Numbered from the stretch's first letter, positions 21,031-30,821 are shown. The stretch: 64,000 nt of DNA from Loktanella sp. 3ANDIMAR09 (GCF_001420005.1 NZ_LJAK01000005.1:186001-250000); one strand, 5' to 3'. Numbers and translations: made by a program. The notes: generated by a model from the letters alone, not told the origin.

Positions 21031-21474
21031 TCAGGATCGCAGGATTTTCTCCAGCTCGGCGCGTTCGTGCTCTGTCAGTTGCGCATCAGCCATGCCCGGT
21101 TTGCGCCGGATCGCCGTCCAGCCCATCCCCAGCGCCAGCAGCAACAGGGCGGGCGCGGCCCACCACAGGATGATGTTCACCCCGCTGCGGTCGGGTTCCA
21201 GCAACACGAATTCCCCGAACCGCGCGACCAGAAAGTCCCGCACCTCGGCGTCACTGTCGCCTGCAACCAGCCGTTCACGCAGCAACACGCGCAATTCCCG
21301 GCTGATGGGCGCGTTGGATTCGTCGATGCTCTCGTTCTGGCAGACCGGGCAACGCAACCCCTTGCTCAGCTCGCGTGCGCGTTCCTCCAGCACGGGGTCA
21401 TCCAGCACCTCGCTTGGATCAACCGCAAAGGCAGGCAGCGCCCACAGGCACAGGATCAGGGCGAGCCACCTCAT
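21031..21474 (-). CDS. ccmH: Cytochrome c maturation thiol protein CcmH (CcmL/Ccl2 type)
   Basis: Reduces and presents apocytochrome c cysteines for haem attachment in the periplasm. The 147-residue protein has a cleavable or anchoring N-terminal signal (RWLALILCLWALPAFA), the redox motif RCPVCQNESI at about residue 41 with its LRCxxCQ signature, and a C-terminal transmembrane helix (about 100-122). It lacks the TPR half of long enterobacterial CcmH. Its start overlaps the ccmF stop by four bases (21471-21474), consistent with the CcmF-CcmH haem lyase complex being co-translated. Confidence 0.95.
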   Translation of the reverse strand: MRWLALILCLWALPAFAVDPSEVLDDPVLEERARELSKGLRCPVCQNESIDESNAPISRELRVLLRERLVAGDSDAEVRDFLVARFGEFVLLEPDRSGVNIILWWAAPALLLLALGMGWTAIRRKPGMADAQLTEHERAELEKILRS

Positions 21475-23438
21475 TCTGCGGCGACCGCCTGCGGTTTGCG
21501 TGCGCCGACGGCAAATCGCAGACGCCGGTCCGTCAGCGAGATCAGACCACCCAGGGACATCAGGATCGCACCACCCCAGATCCAGTTGGCAAAGGGCTTG
21601 AGATAGACGCGCACAGCATAGCCGCCACCGGCCTGCGGATCACCGATCACCGCATAGACATCGCGCAAGAACCCGTTGTCGATTGCGGCCTCGGTCGTGG
21701 GCATCTGCGCCACCGGGTAGAACCGTTTTTCCGGCGTCAGGACAAACGGTGCGGCACCGTTGTGGCTGATCGACAGGCTCGCCATCGTGGACAGATAGTT
21801 CGGCCCCTCGATATCGTCGATTGATGTCAGCGTGACGGCGTAATCACCGACCTGATAGGTGTCGCCCACGTTTACCACGCGAATATCCTCGACGTTCCAT
21901 GCGGTCATCGCAGCGATGCCGAACACGGTGACACCCATACCCAGATGAGCGACCGATTTGCCCCAATCGGCCCGCGGCAGCCGCGTGATGCGCCGCAGGC
22001 GATCACCGACCGGGCCGCGCCCGGCCCGCAGCCACAGGTCCAGCAGCGCACCACCGACGACCCAGACGCCCAGGGCCACGCCCACGGGGCCGACCATCGA
22101 CCGGCCCGAATAGACCGCATAGGCCAGACCGGCGAGGGCCACCGACAGGATCACCAGCCCGACCAGCGGTCCAGTGGCACGGCCCAGCTTGCCGCGTTTC
22201 CATGCCAAGAGCGACCCCAGCGGCAGTGCAATGGACAAGATGACCATGAACGGCGTGAACGCGGCATCAAAGAACGGCGGCCCGACCGACAATGTCCGGT
22301 CGAACACCATTTCGGCCACCAGCGGCCAGATCGTCCCGATGAACACCACGAATGCGCTGACAGCCAGCAGGATATTGTTCAACACCAGCGCTGATTCCCG
22401 ACTGACCGTGCCGAACGCGCCTTGCGACTGCATGGCACCCGCACGTGCTGCAAACAGGGTCAGCGCACCGCCCAGATACAGACCGAGGATCAGCAGAATG
22501 AACATCCCGCGTTCAGGATCATTGGCAAAGGCGTGCACCGACGTCAGCACCCCTGAGCGCACGATGAATGCGCCCAGCAATGAAAATCCGAAGGCAAGGA
22601 TGGCAAGCAGGATCGTCCAGCTTTTGAGCGTTTCGCGTTTTTCCACCACGATGGCGCTGTGCAACAGGGCTGCCGCGATCAACCACGGCATAAAGCTTGC
22701 GTTTTCGACCGGATCCCAGAACCAGAAACCGCCCCAGCCCAGTTCATAATAGGCCCACCAGGACCCCAGCGCGATGCCCACGGTAAGGAACATCCAGGCC
22801 GCGAGCGTCCAGGGCCGCACCCAGCGCCCCCAGGCGGCATCAACGCGCCCTTCGATCAACGCGGCCACGGCAAAGCTGAAGGTCATGCTGAGGCCGACAT
22901 AGCCAAGGTAGAGGAACGGCGGGTGGAACGCCAAACCCGGATCCTGCAACAGCGGGTTGAGGTCACGTCCGTCCAACGGCGGCACGGCCAGGCGTGCGAA
23001 CGGGTTGGAGGTGAACAGAATGAACGCGATAAAGGCGACTGAAATGCTGCCTTGCACCGCCAGCACCCGGGCCTTGAGCGTGGCAGGCAGGTTGCCACCG
23101 AACCAGGCCGCACTTGCCCCGAACAGCGCGAGAATCAGCACCCACAAGAGCATCGACCCCTCGTGGTTGCCCCAGACGCCGGTGACCTTGTACAGCATCG
23201 GTTTCAACGTGTGGCTGTTGGAATAAACCAGCGCGACCGAAAAATCGGACACGACAAAGGCCCAGGTCAGGACCGCAAAGGCGAATGTCACGAGGATCAG
23301 TTGCGAAGTGGCCGCCGGATCGGCAAAGGCCATCCAGCCACGCCATCCCTTGGCGGCGCCCACCATGGGCACGACGGTTTGCGCAATGGCCACGACAAAG
23401 GCCAGGATCAGGGCGAAGTGTGCAAGTTCAATAAACAT
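21471..23438 (-). CDS. ccmF: Cytochrome c haem lyase subunit CcmF
   Basis: The membrane synthetase that transfers haem from holo-CcmE to apocytochrome c. About 655 residues with roughly 15 membrane segments. The tryptophan-rich WWD-type haem-handling motif is GWGGFWFWDPVENASFMPW at about residue 237. I start it at 23438 so that the protein begins MFIELAHFALILAF, the usual CcmF N-terminus; a start 36 bases upstream is possible. It is separated from its partner ccmE by a three-gene phage-like lysis cassette on the same strand. Confidence 0.96.
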   Translation of the reverse strand: MFIELAHFALILAFVVAIAQTVVPMVGAAKGWRGWMAFADPAATSQLILVTFAFAVLTWAFVVSDFSVALVYSNSHTLKPMLYKVTGVWGNHEGSMLLWVLILALFGASAAWFGGNLPATLKARVLAVQGSISVAFIAFILFTSNPFARLAVPPLDGRDLNPLLQDPGLAFHPPFLYLGYVGLSMTFSFAVAALIEGRVDAAWGRWVRPWTLAAWMFLTVGIALGSWWAYYELGWGGFWFWDPVENASFMPWLIAAALLHSAIVVEKRETLKSWTILLAILAFGFSLLGAFIVRSGVLTSVHAFANDPERGMFILLILGLYLGGALTLFAARAGAMQSQGAFGTVSRESALVLNNILLAVSAFVVFIGTIWPLVAEMVFDRTLSVGPPFFDAAFTPFMVILSIALPLGSLLAWKRGKLGRATGPLVGLVILSVALAGLAYAVYSGRSMVGPVGVALGVWVVGGALLDLWLRAGRGPVGDRLRRITRLPRADWGKSVAHLGMGVTVFGIAAMTAWNVEDIRVVNVGDTYQVGDYAVTLTSIDDIEGPNYLSTMASLSISHNGAAPFVLTPEKRFYPVAQMPTTEAAIDNGFLRDVYAVIGDPQAGGGYAVRVYLKPFANWIWGGAILMSLGGLISLTDRRLRFAVGARKPQAVAAE

Positions 23439-23513
23439 GTCCGGAATATAGCCCATCGCAGGGGCCACCGACATAGGATTCGCAACAAATTCATCTGCGG
23501 CACAACGCCCTTG

Positions 23514-23717
23514 TCAGACAGCCAGCCCGCCCTGGACGACATAGGTGATCCCAGCCACCACCAGCCCGCCGACAATCAGCCGCACCAGCCATTTCAGCGT
23601 GTCCTCGATCGCGCTGAGCCGTTCGGACACATTCAGCATCTGGACCGCGGCAACCGCATTATGCGTCTCGAGCGCGACAAGGCGTTTTTCAACGAAATCG
23701 GGCCAGTCAGATTGCAT
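23514..23717 (-). CDS. Small XhlA-like membrane protein of the lysis cassette
   Basis: A 67-residue protein with an N-terminal amphipathic helical part and one C-terminal membrane span (about 42-62, WLVRLIVGGLVVAGITYVV). The layout RLSAIEDTLKWLVR followed by a single hydrophobic helix is that of phage XhlA/hemolysin-type accessory lysis proteins. A strong GGAGGT seven bases before the ATG fixes the start at 23717. It overlaps the holin gene stop by 11 bases. It could modulate the holin or attach lysis factors to the membrane; the function is inferred. Confidence 0.65.
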   Translation of the reverse strand: MQSDWPDFVEKRLVALETHNAVAAVQMLNVSERLSAIEDTLKWLVRLIVGGLVVAGITYVVQGGLAV

Positions 23718-24243
23718 TGCGGGACCTCCACCAGTCCGCAAGGGCCGCATTGTCGGCATAACCCTCGGGCAGTGCGATCGTGTCCGGGGGCGGTGCGACC
23801 GCGTCCTTGATCACCGCTTCGCCCCGGATCACGGATTCCGCGACCGACCGCTGGAATTCCTGACCTTTCACCTGATAGCGTGCGCCGAAATAGAAACTGA
23901 CGATCGCCCCCATCAACCACCACAGTGGTTCGGGGATCAGCGCGACACCCGCCATGCGGCTGGCAAACCACGCGGGGCTGGTCATCGCCGCGACAAACAA
24001 CCCAATCGTTCCCAGCGCCAGCAGGGGACGCGGCAACCGGTTCAGCCCGTCGATCATCCGGTCAAACAGCCCCTTGCGCGGTTGCGCAAATTCGGCGGCG
24101 AATTGGGCCAATGCGGCCGCCTTTTCATCGGTCATCCGCTGGGCGCGGCCTTCGCTGTTCTCGCGGAACACCTCGACCGTTTCGGCCACGACATTGCGCC
24201 CTTCACCAAAAACCCACCCCATCACCCGGTCGATCAGTCCCAT
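23707..24243 (-). CDS. Holin of the 3-TM type (GTA-like)
   Basis: A 178-residue protein resembling the Holin_3TMs family found with gene transfer agent and prophage lysozymes in Rhodobacterales. It starts MGLIDRVMGWVFGEG, has a charged helical segment with AAALAQFAAEF, and then two clear membrane spans (RPLLALGTIGLFVAAM at about 75-95 and LWWLMGAIVSFYFGARY at about 113-130). A soluble tail follows. Holins permeabilise the inner membrane so the muramidase reaches the wall. Its start lies inside the muramidase gene's end (10-base overlap), and AAAGGA precedes the ATG. Confidence 0.8.
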   Translation of the reverse strand: MGLIDRVMGWVFGEGRNVVAETVEVFRENSEGRAQRMTDEKAAALAQFAAEFAQPRKGLFDRMIDGLNRLPRPLLALGTIGLFVAAMTSPAWFASRMAGVALIPEPLWWLMGAIVSFYFGARYQVKGQEFQRSVAESVIRGEAVIKDAVAPPPDTIALPEGYADNAALADWWRSRNAI

Positions 24244-24845
24244 GCCCGTGTCCTTTCGCGGTGCTGCGCGTCACTCAGATGATAGCGTGGCGCGATGAAG
24301 GTCTCCGCCCGCGTGATCCAGCCGCCTCTGCCGCCATCGCGACGGCGGGCGTATTTCCGGCTGGCGGGGCGCTGGTCCGCCAGCGCGTAATAGTAGTTGC
24401 GCCGGGCGATTCCGTAGGCATCGACCAGATGATCCGGCGCTGCCTCCATCGCCCGGATGGCCGCGGCCGCGGTCTGTGGGCCGATGACACCATCAACCTG
24501 AACATCCAGCCGCATACGATTGAAAAGACGTTGCAAAATCTTGATCGCGTTGTTGCCGGCATTGACATACATGTCAAAGACACTGGCGTGCAAGGCAGCC
24601 GGCAGGGCTCCGATCCGGGGGGCCTCGAAATAATGCTGAATATAGATTTGCACGGCACGGTCGCGGCTGATCCGTCGCACGTCGGCTGCATCCACATCAC
24701 CGTCACCGTCCAGATCAAGCCCCAGCCGCCGCAGCGTGTGGATCGTCACACCGTGCTGCGTGGCCCCGCCGGGATCGTCTGGATCATCAACGAAACCACC
24801 CTCGCGGGCGACGATTTCAGCCGCAATCTGTTCAACGCTCTGCAT
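24234..24845 (-). CDS. Holin-associated N-acetylmuramidase (GH108 endolysin) with EF-hand loop
   Basis: A 203-residue endolysin that should cleave peptidoglycan glycan chains. The GH108 catalytic signature is REGGFVDDPDDPGGATQHG with Glu15. A C-terminal peptidoglycan-binding region of PG_binding_3 type contains VDGVIGPQTAAA. Residues 44-55, DLDGDGDVDAAD, match a canonical EF-hand calcium loop (D at 1, 3, 5, 9 and 12, G at 6), suggesting calcium-dependent folding or activity. The ATG at 24845 is fixed by AGGAGG upstream. No signal peptide is present, so export depends on the adjacent holin. It follows ccmE by 45 bases. Confidence 0.86.
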   Translation of the reverse strand: MQSVEQIAAEIVAREGGFVDDPDDPGGATQHGVTIHTLRRLGLDLDGDGDVDAADVRRISRDRAVQIYIQHYFEAPRIGALPAALHASVFDMYVNAGNNAIKILQRLFNRMRLDVQVDGVIGPQTAAAAIRAMEAAPDHLVDAYGIARRNYYYALADQRPASRKYARRRDGGRGGWITRAETFIAPRYHLSDAQHRERTRAWD

Positions 24846-24890
24846 CCGCGATCCTCCTGCTGGGGTGCAGGCAGGATCAGCGGTCAAAGG

Positions 24891-25349
24891 TTAATTGGTT
24901 GCGACCTCAGCGCCCGGTTCCACATAGGTGCCCTGTTCCTTGAGCGCGTCAATCACCTCTTGCGGCATGTATTCCTCGTCATGTCGCGCAAGGATTTCAA
25001 TGGCTTCGAAGGTGCCATTGATGTAACGCCCCTGCCCGACCATGCCCTGACCTTCTTCAAAGAGGTCCGGCAGGATACCGGTGTAGACGACCGGAATCGA
25101 TGCACCACCATCGGTCACGTTGAACGCAACCTGCGTGCCGGTGCCGCGCACCAGCGTGCCGACCTCGACCAGACCGCCGATGCGAAAGAGCTCTGTCTCG
25201 CGCGGCGGGTCGGCGGCGACTTCTGATGGCGCACGAAAGAACTGGAACGATTCCTCTGGCAGCACCGCAAGCAGGCCAAGGACCGCCACGACGCAAACAC
25301 CAGACAGCGCCATCACCTGGATGCGCCGTTTCTTCTTGAGACCCTTCAT
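24891..25349 (-). CDS. ccmE: Cytochrome c maturation haem chaperone CcmE
   Basis: Periplasmic membrane-anchored chaperone that binds haem covalently and hands it to CcmF. The 152-residue protein has a basic N-terminus [11 protein letters not shown], one transmembrane helix (about 12-30) and an OB-fold domain. The haem-binding motif is HDEEYMP with His123; this is the H-x-x-x-Y form. It overlaps argC by four bases and is followed on the same strand by the lysis cassette and then ccmF. Confidence 0.95.
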   Translation of the reverse strand: MKGLKKKRRIQVMALSGVCVVAVLGLLAVLPEESFQFFRAPSEVAADPPRETELFRIGGLVEVGTLVRGTGTQVAFNVTDGGASIPVVYTGILPDLFEEGQGMVGQGRYINGTFEAIEILARHDEEYMPQEVIDALKEQGTYVEPGAEVATN

Positions 25350-26374
25350 GGGAACACCGGGGCCATCATCAGACCCTCCGTTTCCGGCAGTCCCAGCATC
25401 AGGTTGGCATTCTGCAACGCCTGCCCCGACGATCCCTTGGTCAGGTTGTCCAGTGACGCGATGACCTGCGCGCGCCCGGCGATGCGGTCAGCCACAACGC
25501 CGATATGGCAGAAATTGCTGGCGCGGATGTGTTTGATGGACGGATGCTGTCCCATTGGCAAAACCTCGATGAATGGCTCTTTGGCATAGGCGTCAGAGAG
25601 GGTTTGGTGGATCGCTGCGGCATCGCCCTTGACCGAAACGGTGGCAAGGATACCGCGGTTTGCGGGGATCAGATGCGGCGTGAACTGCACGCGCACCTCG
25701 CGCCCTGCGATGGCGGAAAATTCCTGATCGAATTCACCCAGATGCCGGTGGGTGCCGCCGACGGCGTAGGCATGCGCCCCTTCGGACAATTCCGCGTGCA
25801 ACAGGTTTTCCTTGAGCGCGCGCCCCGCCCCCGACACAGCCGCCAACAGGTTGATGTTGATGTCATCCAGATCGATGACACCCGCCGCGATCAGCGGACG
25901 CAGGGCATATTGGCCCGTTGCCGCATTGCATCCGGTGCCCGCCACCAGACGCGCAGTGCGGATCTGGTCCCGGTAAAATTCTGTCAGGCCGTAAACAGCC
26001 TCTTTTTGCAGATCGGGCGCGGCATGGGGCTTGCCGTACCATTTTTCATAGGCCGCGGGGTCACGCAGACGGAAATCGGCAGACAGGTCGACGATTTTCA
26101 GATGCGACGGCAGCGCCTTGATCACCGCCTGAGAGGTCGCATGAGGCAGCGCACAGAACACCAGATCGACGCCGGACAGATCCATGTCCTCGATCGTCGT
26201 CAGGCGCGGCAGATCAAGATGACGCAGATGCGGAAACACGTCCGCCATCGCCATCCCGGCCTTGGAATTGCCCGACAGGCCGGTGATTGCCAACGACGGA
26301 TGCGTGGCGATAAGGCGCACAAGCTCTGCACCAGTATATCCGGATGCGCCCAGAATGGCGACGTTTTGGGTCAT
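25346..26374 (-). CDS. argC: N-acetyl-gamma-glutamyl-phosphate reductase
   Basis: Third step of arginine synthesis: NADPH-dependent reduction of N-acetylglutamyl phosphate to the semialdehyde. A 342-residue type 1 ArgC. The N-terminal dinucleotide motif [10 protein letters not shown] is at about residues 9-18, the catalytic cysteine is in [13 protein letters not shown] at about residue 148, and a conserved HRHLGEF segment is near residue 209. GGGAGACC precedes the ATG. Its end overlaps the ccmE start by four bases. The argC-ccmE coupling looks like the argC/cytochrome-biogenesis linkage I recall from Rhodobacter. Confidence 0.96.
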   Translation of the reverse strand: MTQNVAILGASGYTGAELVRLIATHPSLAITGLSGNSKAGMAMADVFPHLRHLDLPRLTTIEDMDLSGVDLVFCALPHATSQAVIKALPSHLKIVDLSADFRLRDPAAYEKWYGKPHAAPDLQKEAVYGLTEFYRDQIRTARLVAGTGCNAATGQYALRPLIAAGVIDLDDININLLAAVSGAGRALKENLLHAELSEGAHAYAVGGTHRHLGEFDQEFSAIAGREVRVQFTPHLIPANRGILATVSVKGDAAAIHQTLSDAYAKEPFIEVLPMGQHPSIKHIRASNFCHIGVVADRIAGRAQVIASLDNLTKGSSGQALQNANLMLGLPETEGLMMAPVFP

Positions 26375-26426
26375 GTCATGGTCTCCCTCGTGGGATCAAA
26401 TAGGGGCGCTGTGCGCCTGCTTCAAT

Positions 26427-27239
26427 TCACGCTTTGGCAAAGGTGATCGGATGTCGCAGGAACTGCATCGCACGGTCCGATACCTTTTTCGGATCACCGG
26501 ATGTCAGGAATTTCGAGGTCATGCCCTTGCCCACCATTTCGGGGCGTCGGTCGAGATAATGCGCAAGGCTCTCGGCCACCAGATTTGCCTGGCTGAACAC
26601 CTTGACCCCGGCACCCAGCGCATCCTGAAACACCTCGGCCATCAGGGGGTAGTGGGTGCAGCCCAGCATCGCGGCATCAGGGTCCGGCATCTTGCGTTTC
26701 AGCGCATCCACATGGCTGCGCACCAGCGCCTCGGCCAGAATGAAATCGCCGTCCTCGATGGCGTCGACGACTCCGCCGCAGGCCTGTGCCTCGACATCAA
26801 CGCCAATGGCGCGGAATGCCAACTCGCGCTGGAATGCACGACTGCGCACCGTGGCAGGCGTGGCAAAAAGTGCCACATGTTTGACCTCGACCTCACGCGG
26901 TGGGGAATTGTCGCCCCATTCGCGTTCGGTCAGCGCCTCGATCAGCGGCACGAACACACCCAGCACGCGCTTGTCCTTGGGCACCCAGCCTTCTTGCATC
27001 CGGCGCAGTGCCGCAGCACTGGCCGTGTTGCAGGCGAGGATGACCAAATCGCACCCCTCGTCGAACAGCCGCTGGGTGGCACGGGTGGTCAGGTCATAGA
27101 TATCGTCCGCGTCGCGCACGCCGTATGGCGCATTGGCGCTGTCGCCCAGATAGACAAGCGGCAGATCGGGCAACCGCTTGGAAATTGCGTCAAGAACGGT
27201 CAACCCGCCCAGTCCGCTGTCGAAAATACCCACTGCCAT
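26427..27239 (-). CDS. murI: Glutamate racemase
   Basis: Makes D-glutamate for peptidoglycan stem peptides. A 270-residue aspartate/glutamate racemase. The start motif [14 protein letters not shown] carries the catalytic Asp and Ser region, and the paired catalytic cysteines are in [11 protein letters not shown] and [10 protein letters not shown]. The start at 27239 is preferred because AGAGGGTA precedes it and the chain then begins MAVGIFDSG. It is upstream of argC on the same strand. The 129 bases before it hold a CCGCGCC/GGCGCGG hairpin (27262-27281) without a U tract. Confidence 0.95.
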   Translation of the reverse strand: MAVGIFDSGLGGLTVLDAISKRLPDLPLVYLGDSANAPYGVRDADDIYDLTTRATQRLFDEGCDLVILACNTASAAALRRMQEGWVPKDKRVLGVFVPLIEALTEREWGDNSPPREVEVKHVALFATPATVRSRAFQRELAFRAIGVDVEAQACGGVVDAIEDGDFILAEALVRSHVDALKRKMPDPDAAMLGCTHYPLMAEVFQDALGAGVKVFSQANLVAESLAHYLDRRPEMVGKGMTSKFLTSGDPKKVSDRAMQFLRHPITFAKA

Positions 27240-27368
27240 TGCCGTACCCTCTGTGCCGGGCCCGCGCCAATCATGGCGCGGACGTGTTTGCATCAGCCAT
27301 ACGTCGGTTGACGTCAGAAATCCATGCAGGGTTTTGCACGGTGACGGGAAAATGCGGACGGCAGCAAC

Positions 27369-30300
27369 CTATTCCGCGGCCACCTGCTGATCTGGACGGG
27401 CGATGGCCGCCAGCAGCATCTCGCGCGTCTTTTCCGCCTTGGCCGCATTGGCATGTTTGACGGGACCGAAACCGCGAATGTCCAGCGGCAGACGTGCCAG
27501 CGCGATCATGGCGTCGGTGACCGGCAGGTCAGCGATACGGTCCATATCCGCCTCGTATTGCGCAATCAGCGCCCGTTCCATGCGGCGTTCCGCGGTGCGC
27601 CCGAATGGATCGAACGGCGTGCCGCGCAGCACCTTGAGCCGCGCAAGCAGCGGAAAGGCACGCGCCATCCTGGCCCCAAACGCGCGCTTGACGGGTCGCC
27701 CGTCAGCACCGGTTTTCGTCAGCATCGGCGGCGCGAGGTGATAGGTCAGCGACACATCCCCGTCAAAGGCCACGCGCGCTTTGGCCTCGGTGTCGCACAA
27801 CAAGCGGGCCACTTCGTATTCGTCTTTGTAGGCCAGCAGTTTGTGATAACCCAGCGCCACCGCCTCGCGCATCGCAGGCTCGCTGAAACGATCCAGCATC
27901 CGCAGATAGCGTTTCGCCAGCCGCTTGTTCTGGTAGGCGGTCAGGTGATCGACACGGAACGCGATCCGGTCGTCCAGCGACTTGGGCAATGCGACAACCT
28001 GCGGCTCTGACACCCGCGCGGCCCGTTCAGGGTGCAGCACCGCCCAGCGCCCAAGGTCGAACGCCTGTTTGTTGCGGTCCACGGCCGCGCCGTTCAGTTC
28101 AATGGCACGCAAAATGGCCTCCAGCGACACCGGGATCGCGCCCATCTGCCAGGCCGCACCAAAGATCATCATGTTGGAATAGATGCTGTCGCCCATCGCT
28201 GCCTTGGCAAGTTCGGTCGCGTCGAACAACGCCACCTTGTCCTGCAACCGCCGCTTCAGGCTCAGTTTCAGTTCATCCACGGGCAGTTGAAATTCCGTGT
28301 TGCGGGTGAAATCGCCGGTGATGATTTCATGCGCGTTCACGACGCCGCGCGTGCGCCCGGTTTTCATCAGGCCGAGTGTCTTGGCCCCTGCACTGACCAC
28401 CAGATCGCCACCGATCAAGGCATCGCATTCGCCCGTGGCCACGCGGATCGCGCTAATATCCTCGGGCCGTTCCGCGAGGCGGCAATGGATGTGCACGGCC
28501 CCACCCTTTTGTGCAAGGCCCGCCATTTCCATCATGCCAGCGCCCTTGCCGTCCAGATGCGCCGCCATCGCCAGCACGGCCCCGATCGTGACGACACCCG
28601 TGCCGCCCACGCCGGTGATCACGACGTTATGGGTGCCATTGATTGCAGGCAGGTCCGCCAACGGCAGGTCACCCACATCCACGGTCGTCGTCGCGGCCTT
28701 TTTCAACTGCGCGCCTGCAACGGTTACAAATGACGGGCAGAACCCTTTGACGCAGGAAAAATCCTTGTTGCAGGACGATTGGTCGATGGCGCGTTTGCGG
28801 CCCAGTTCGGTTTCGACCGGTACGATCGATACGCAGTTCGATTGCACACCGCAGTCGCCGCAGCCTTCGCAGACGTCCGTGTTGATGAACACGCGCTTGT
28901 CGGGGTCGGGAAACTGGCCACGCTTGCGGCGCCTGCGTTTTTCAGCGGCACAGGTCTGGATGTAGACCAAGGCGCTGACGCCAGACACCTTTGCCAGTTC
29001 CGCCTGCACGCGCGGCAGTTCCGACCGTTCCGCCAGCGGCACGCCGCTGGGAAATTGGGACGCATCCACGTCCTCTTTTTCGTCATAGACCACGCGCACG
29101 TCGCGCACGCCCATCGCCAGCAGTTCACGCACGATCTGGTCCGCGGTCAGACCACCGTCGTTCCCCTGCCCGCCGGTCATGGCGACCGCGTCATTATAGA
29201 GGATCTTGTAGGTGATCGTCGTCCCCGCCATCAGGGCAAAGCGGATCGCCTGCACGCCAGAGTGGTTGTATGTCCCGTCGCCAAGGTTCTGGAACACATG
29301 GCCCGTCTTGCTGAACGGTGCCTCACCTACCCAGTTCGCGCCCTCGCCGCCCATCTGGGTAAAGCCAACGGTCTCGCGATCCATCCATTGCACCATGTAG
29401 TGACAGCCGATGCCCGCATAGGCGCGCGATCCCTCCGGCACCCTGGTGCTGGAATTATGCGGACAGCCCGAACAGAAATACGGCAGGCGTGCCGCGATTT
29501 CCGGCACATTGTCGGCGCGGCGCGCCTCGGCCAGCGCATCCAACCCCTGCATCACACCGTCCGAGGCGCAGCCTTCTTCGACCAGGATGCCGCCCAGTTT
29601 TTCCGCGATCCAGATAGGGTCAAGCGCATGGCGCGTCGGAAAAATCTCTTCGCGGCGGCCGGCGGAATGTTCATCGCCCTTGTGCCAGCCGTAAACGCGG
29701 GTGTTGGTGTCGTCGAACAACGCCTCCTTGACCTGCACCTCGATCAGCTTGCGTTTTTCCTCGACCACGACCACGAGATCGAGACCCGCCGCAAAATCGT
29801 GAAACCCCGCCATGTCCAGTGGCCAGACCTGACCGACCTTGTATGTCGTGATGCCCAGACGTTCCGCCTCGGCCGCATCGATGCCCAGCAGTGACAGGGC
29901 GTGCTGCAAATCCAGCCAGTTCTTGCCGGCCGCGACAAAACCGATCCTGGCACCGTGCTTGCCCCATTTGCGCTGATCCATCTTGTTGGCGCGGCTGAAC
30001 GCCTCTGCCGCGAACCGTTTATGGTCGATCATCCGTGCCTCTTGGGCGACGGGCGTATCGACAAGACGGATGTTCAGACCTTCTGGCGGCAGGGCCAGGT
30101 CGGGAGTCACGAATGACAACCGGTGCGGATCGCCATCCACGACAGAGGTGACTTCGATCGTGTCCTTCATCGTCTTGAGACCGACCCAGACACCTGCATA
30201 GCGCGACAGCGCCCAGGCATAGAGGCCGTAGTCCAGCACCTCCTGGACGCCAGCTGGGCTGACGATCGGCATATAGGCGTCGATCATCGCGAAATCGGAC

Positions 30301-30773
30301 TGATGCAGCGTGGTGCTGGATTCACCCGTATGGTCGTCGCCCATCGCCATGATCACACCGCCATGGGGCGAGGTGCCCGCCATGTTGGCATGCCGCATCA
30401 CATCGCCGGACCGGTCCACGCCCGGCCCCTTGCCGTACCACAGGCCGAACACGCCGTCGTATTTCCCCTCGCCGCGCAGTTCTGCCTGCTGGCTGCCCCA
30501 GAGTGCGGTTGCCGCCAGATCCTCGTTCAGGCCGGGCTGGAACGTCACCTGTGCATCAGTCAGCGGTTTGGCCGCACGCGCCATCTGCATGTCCACAGCC
30601 CCCAGCGGCGAGCCACGATACCCGGTCACATAACCGGCAGTATTCAGCCCCGCGCGTGCATCACGTGCCCGCTGCATGAGCATCAACCGCACCAGTGCCT
30701 GTGTTCCGTTCAGCAACACATGCCGCTTGGACAGATCGAACCGATCGTTCAGCGAAATATCTTGACGTGTCAT
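27369..30773 (-). CDS. Indolepyruvate ferredoxin oxidoreductase family protein, fused alpha-gamma subunits
   Basis: A 1134-residue thiamine-diphosphate 2-oxoacid oxidoreductase with both subunits in one chain. The N-terminal part has pyrimidine and ThDP-binding domains: GAVDMQMARA, the DDHTGESS segment, the GDGTYNHSG ThDP motif at about residue 505, and NDAVAMTGGQ. Cysteine-rich sequence CEGCGDCGVQSNC with further Cys near ScVKGFCPSF suggests iron-sulfur binding. The C-terminal gamma-like domain has ITGVGGTGVVTIG and MAGLAQKGG. Such enzymes decarboxylate aryl- or branched-chain 2-oxoacids from amino-acid breakdown, passing electrons to ferredoxin. GGGAGG precedes the ATG. It is divergent from a LysR gene. 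Confidence 0.92.
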   Translation of the reverse strand: MTRQDISLNDRFDLSKRHVLLNGTQALVRLMLMQRARDARAGLNTAGYVTGYRGSPLGAVDMQMARAAKPLTDAQVTFQPGLNEDLAATALWGSQQAELRGEGKYDGVFGLWYGKGPGVDRSGDVMRHANMAGTSPHGGVIMAMGDDHTGESSTTLHQSDFAMIDAYMPIVSPAGVQEVLDYGLYAWALSRYAGVWVGLKTMKDTIEVTSVVDGDPHRLSFVTPDLALPPEGLNIRLVDTPVAQEARMIDHKRFAAEAFSRANKMDQRKWGKHGARIGFVAAGKNWLDLQHALSLLGIDAAEAERLGITTYKVGQVWPLDMAGFHDFAAGLDLVVVVEEKRKLIEVQVKEALFDDTNTRVYGWHKGDEHSAGRREEIFPTRHALDPIWIAEKLGGILVEEGCASDGVMQGLDALAEARRADNVPEIAARLPYFCSGCPHNSSTRVPEGSRAYAGIGCHYMVQWMDRETVGFTQMGGEGANWVGEAPFSKTGHVFQNLGDGTYNHSGVQAIRFALMAGTTITYKILYNDAVAMTGGQGNDGGLTADQIVRELLAMGVRDVRVVYDEKEDVDASQFPSGVPLAERSELPRVQAELAKVSGVSALVYIQTCAAEKRRRRKRGQFPDPDKRVFINTDVCEGCGDCGVQSNCVSIVPVETELGRKRAIDQSSCNKDFSCVKGFCPSFVTVAGAQLKKAATTTVDVGDLPLADLPAINGTHNVVITGVGGTGVVTIGAVLAMAAHLDGKGAGMMEMAGLAQKGGAVHIHCRLAERPEDISAIRVATGECDALIGGDLVVSAGAKTLGLMKTGRTRGVVNAHEIITGDFTRNTEFQLPVDELKLSLKRRLQDKVALFDATELAKAAMGDSIYSNMMIFGAAWQMGAIPVSLEAILRAIELNGAAVDRNKQAFDLGRWAVLHPERAARVSEPQVVALPKSLDDRIAFRVDHLTAYQNKRLAKRYLRMLDRFSEPAMREAVALGYHKLLAYKDEYEVARLLCDTEAKARVAFDGDVSLTYHLAPPMLTKTGADGRPVKRAFGARMARAFPLLARLKVLRGTPFDPFGRTAERRMERALIAQYEADMDRIADLPVTDAMIALARLPLDIRGFGPVKHANAAKAEKTREMLLAAIARPDQQVAAE

Positions 30774-30800
30774 GCAAACCTCCCTGCAATACAGGTATCT

Positions 30801-30821
30801 TAGGTCACATTTGCTGACCTA
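30801..30821. promoter_or_regulatory. Inverted repeat operator candidate between oxidoreductase and lysR genes
   Basis: TAGGTCA at 30801-30807 and TGACCTA at 30815-30821 form a perfect 7-bp inverted repeat with a 7-base spacer, 28 bases upstream of the oxidoreductase start. Position and symmetry fit a LysR-type binding site in a divergent control region, though the regulator is inferred. Confidence 0.55.

Noticed and set aside
27262-27281. CCGCGCC/GGCGCGG hairpin before murI as a terminator
   Set aside because: No T tract on either strand; may be only a GC-rich stem.
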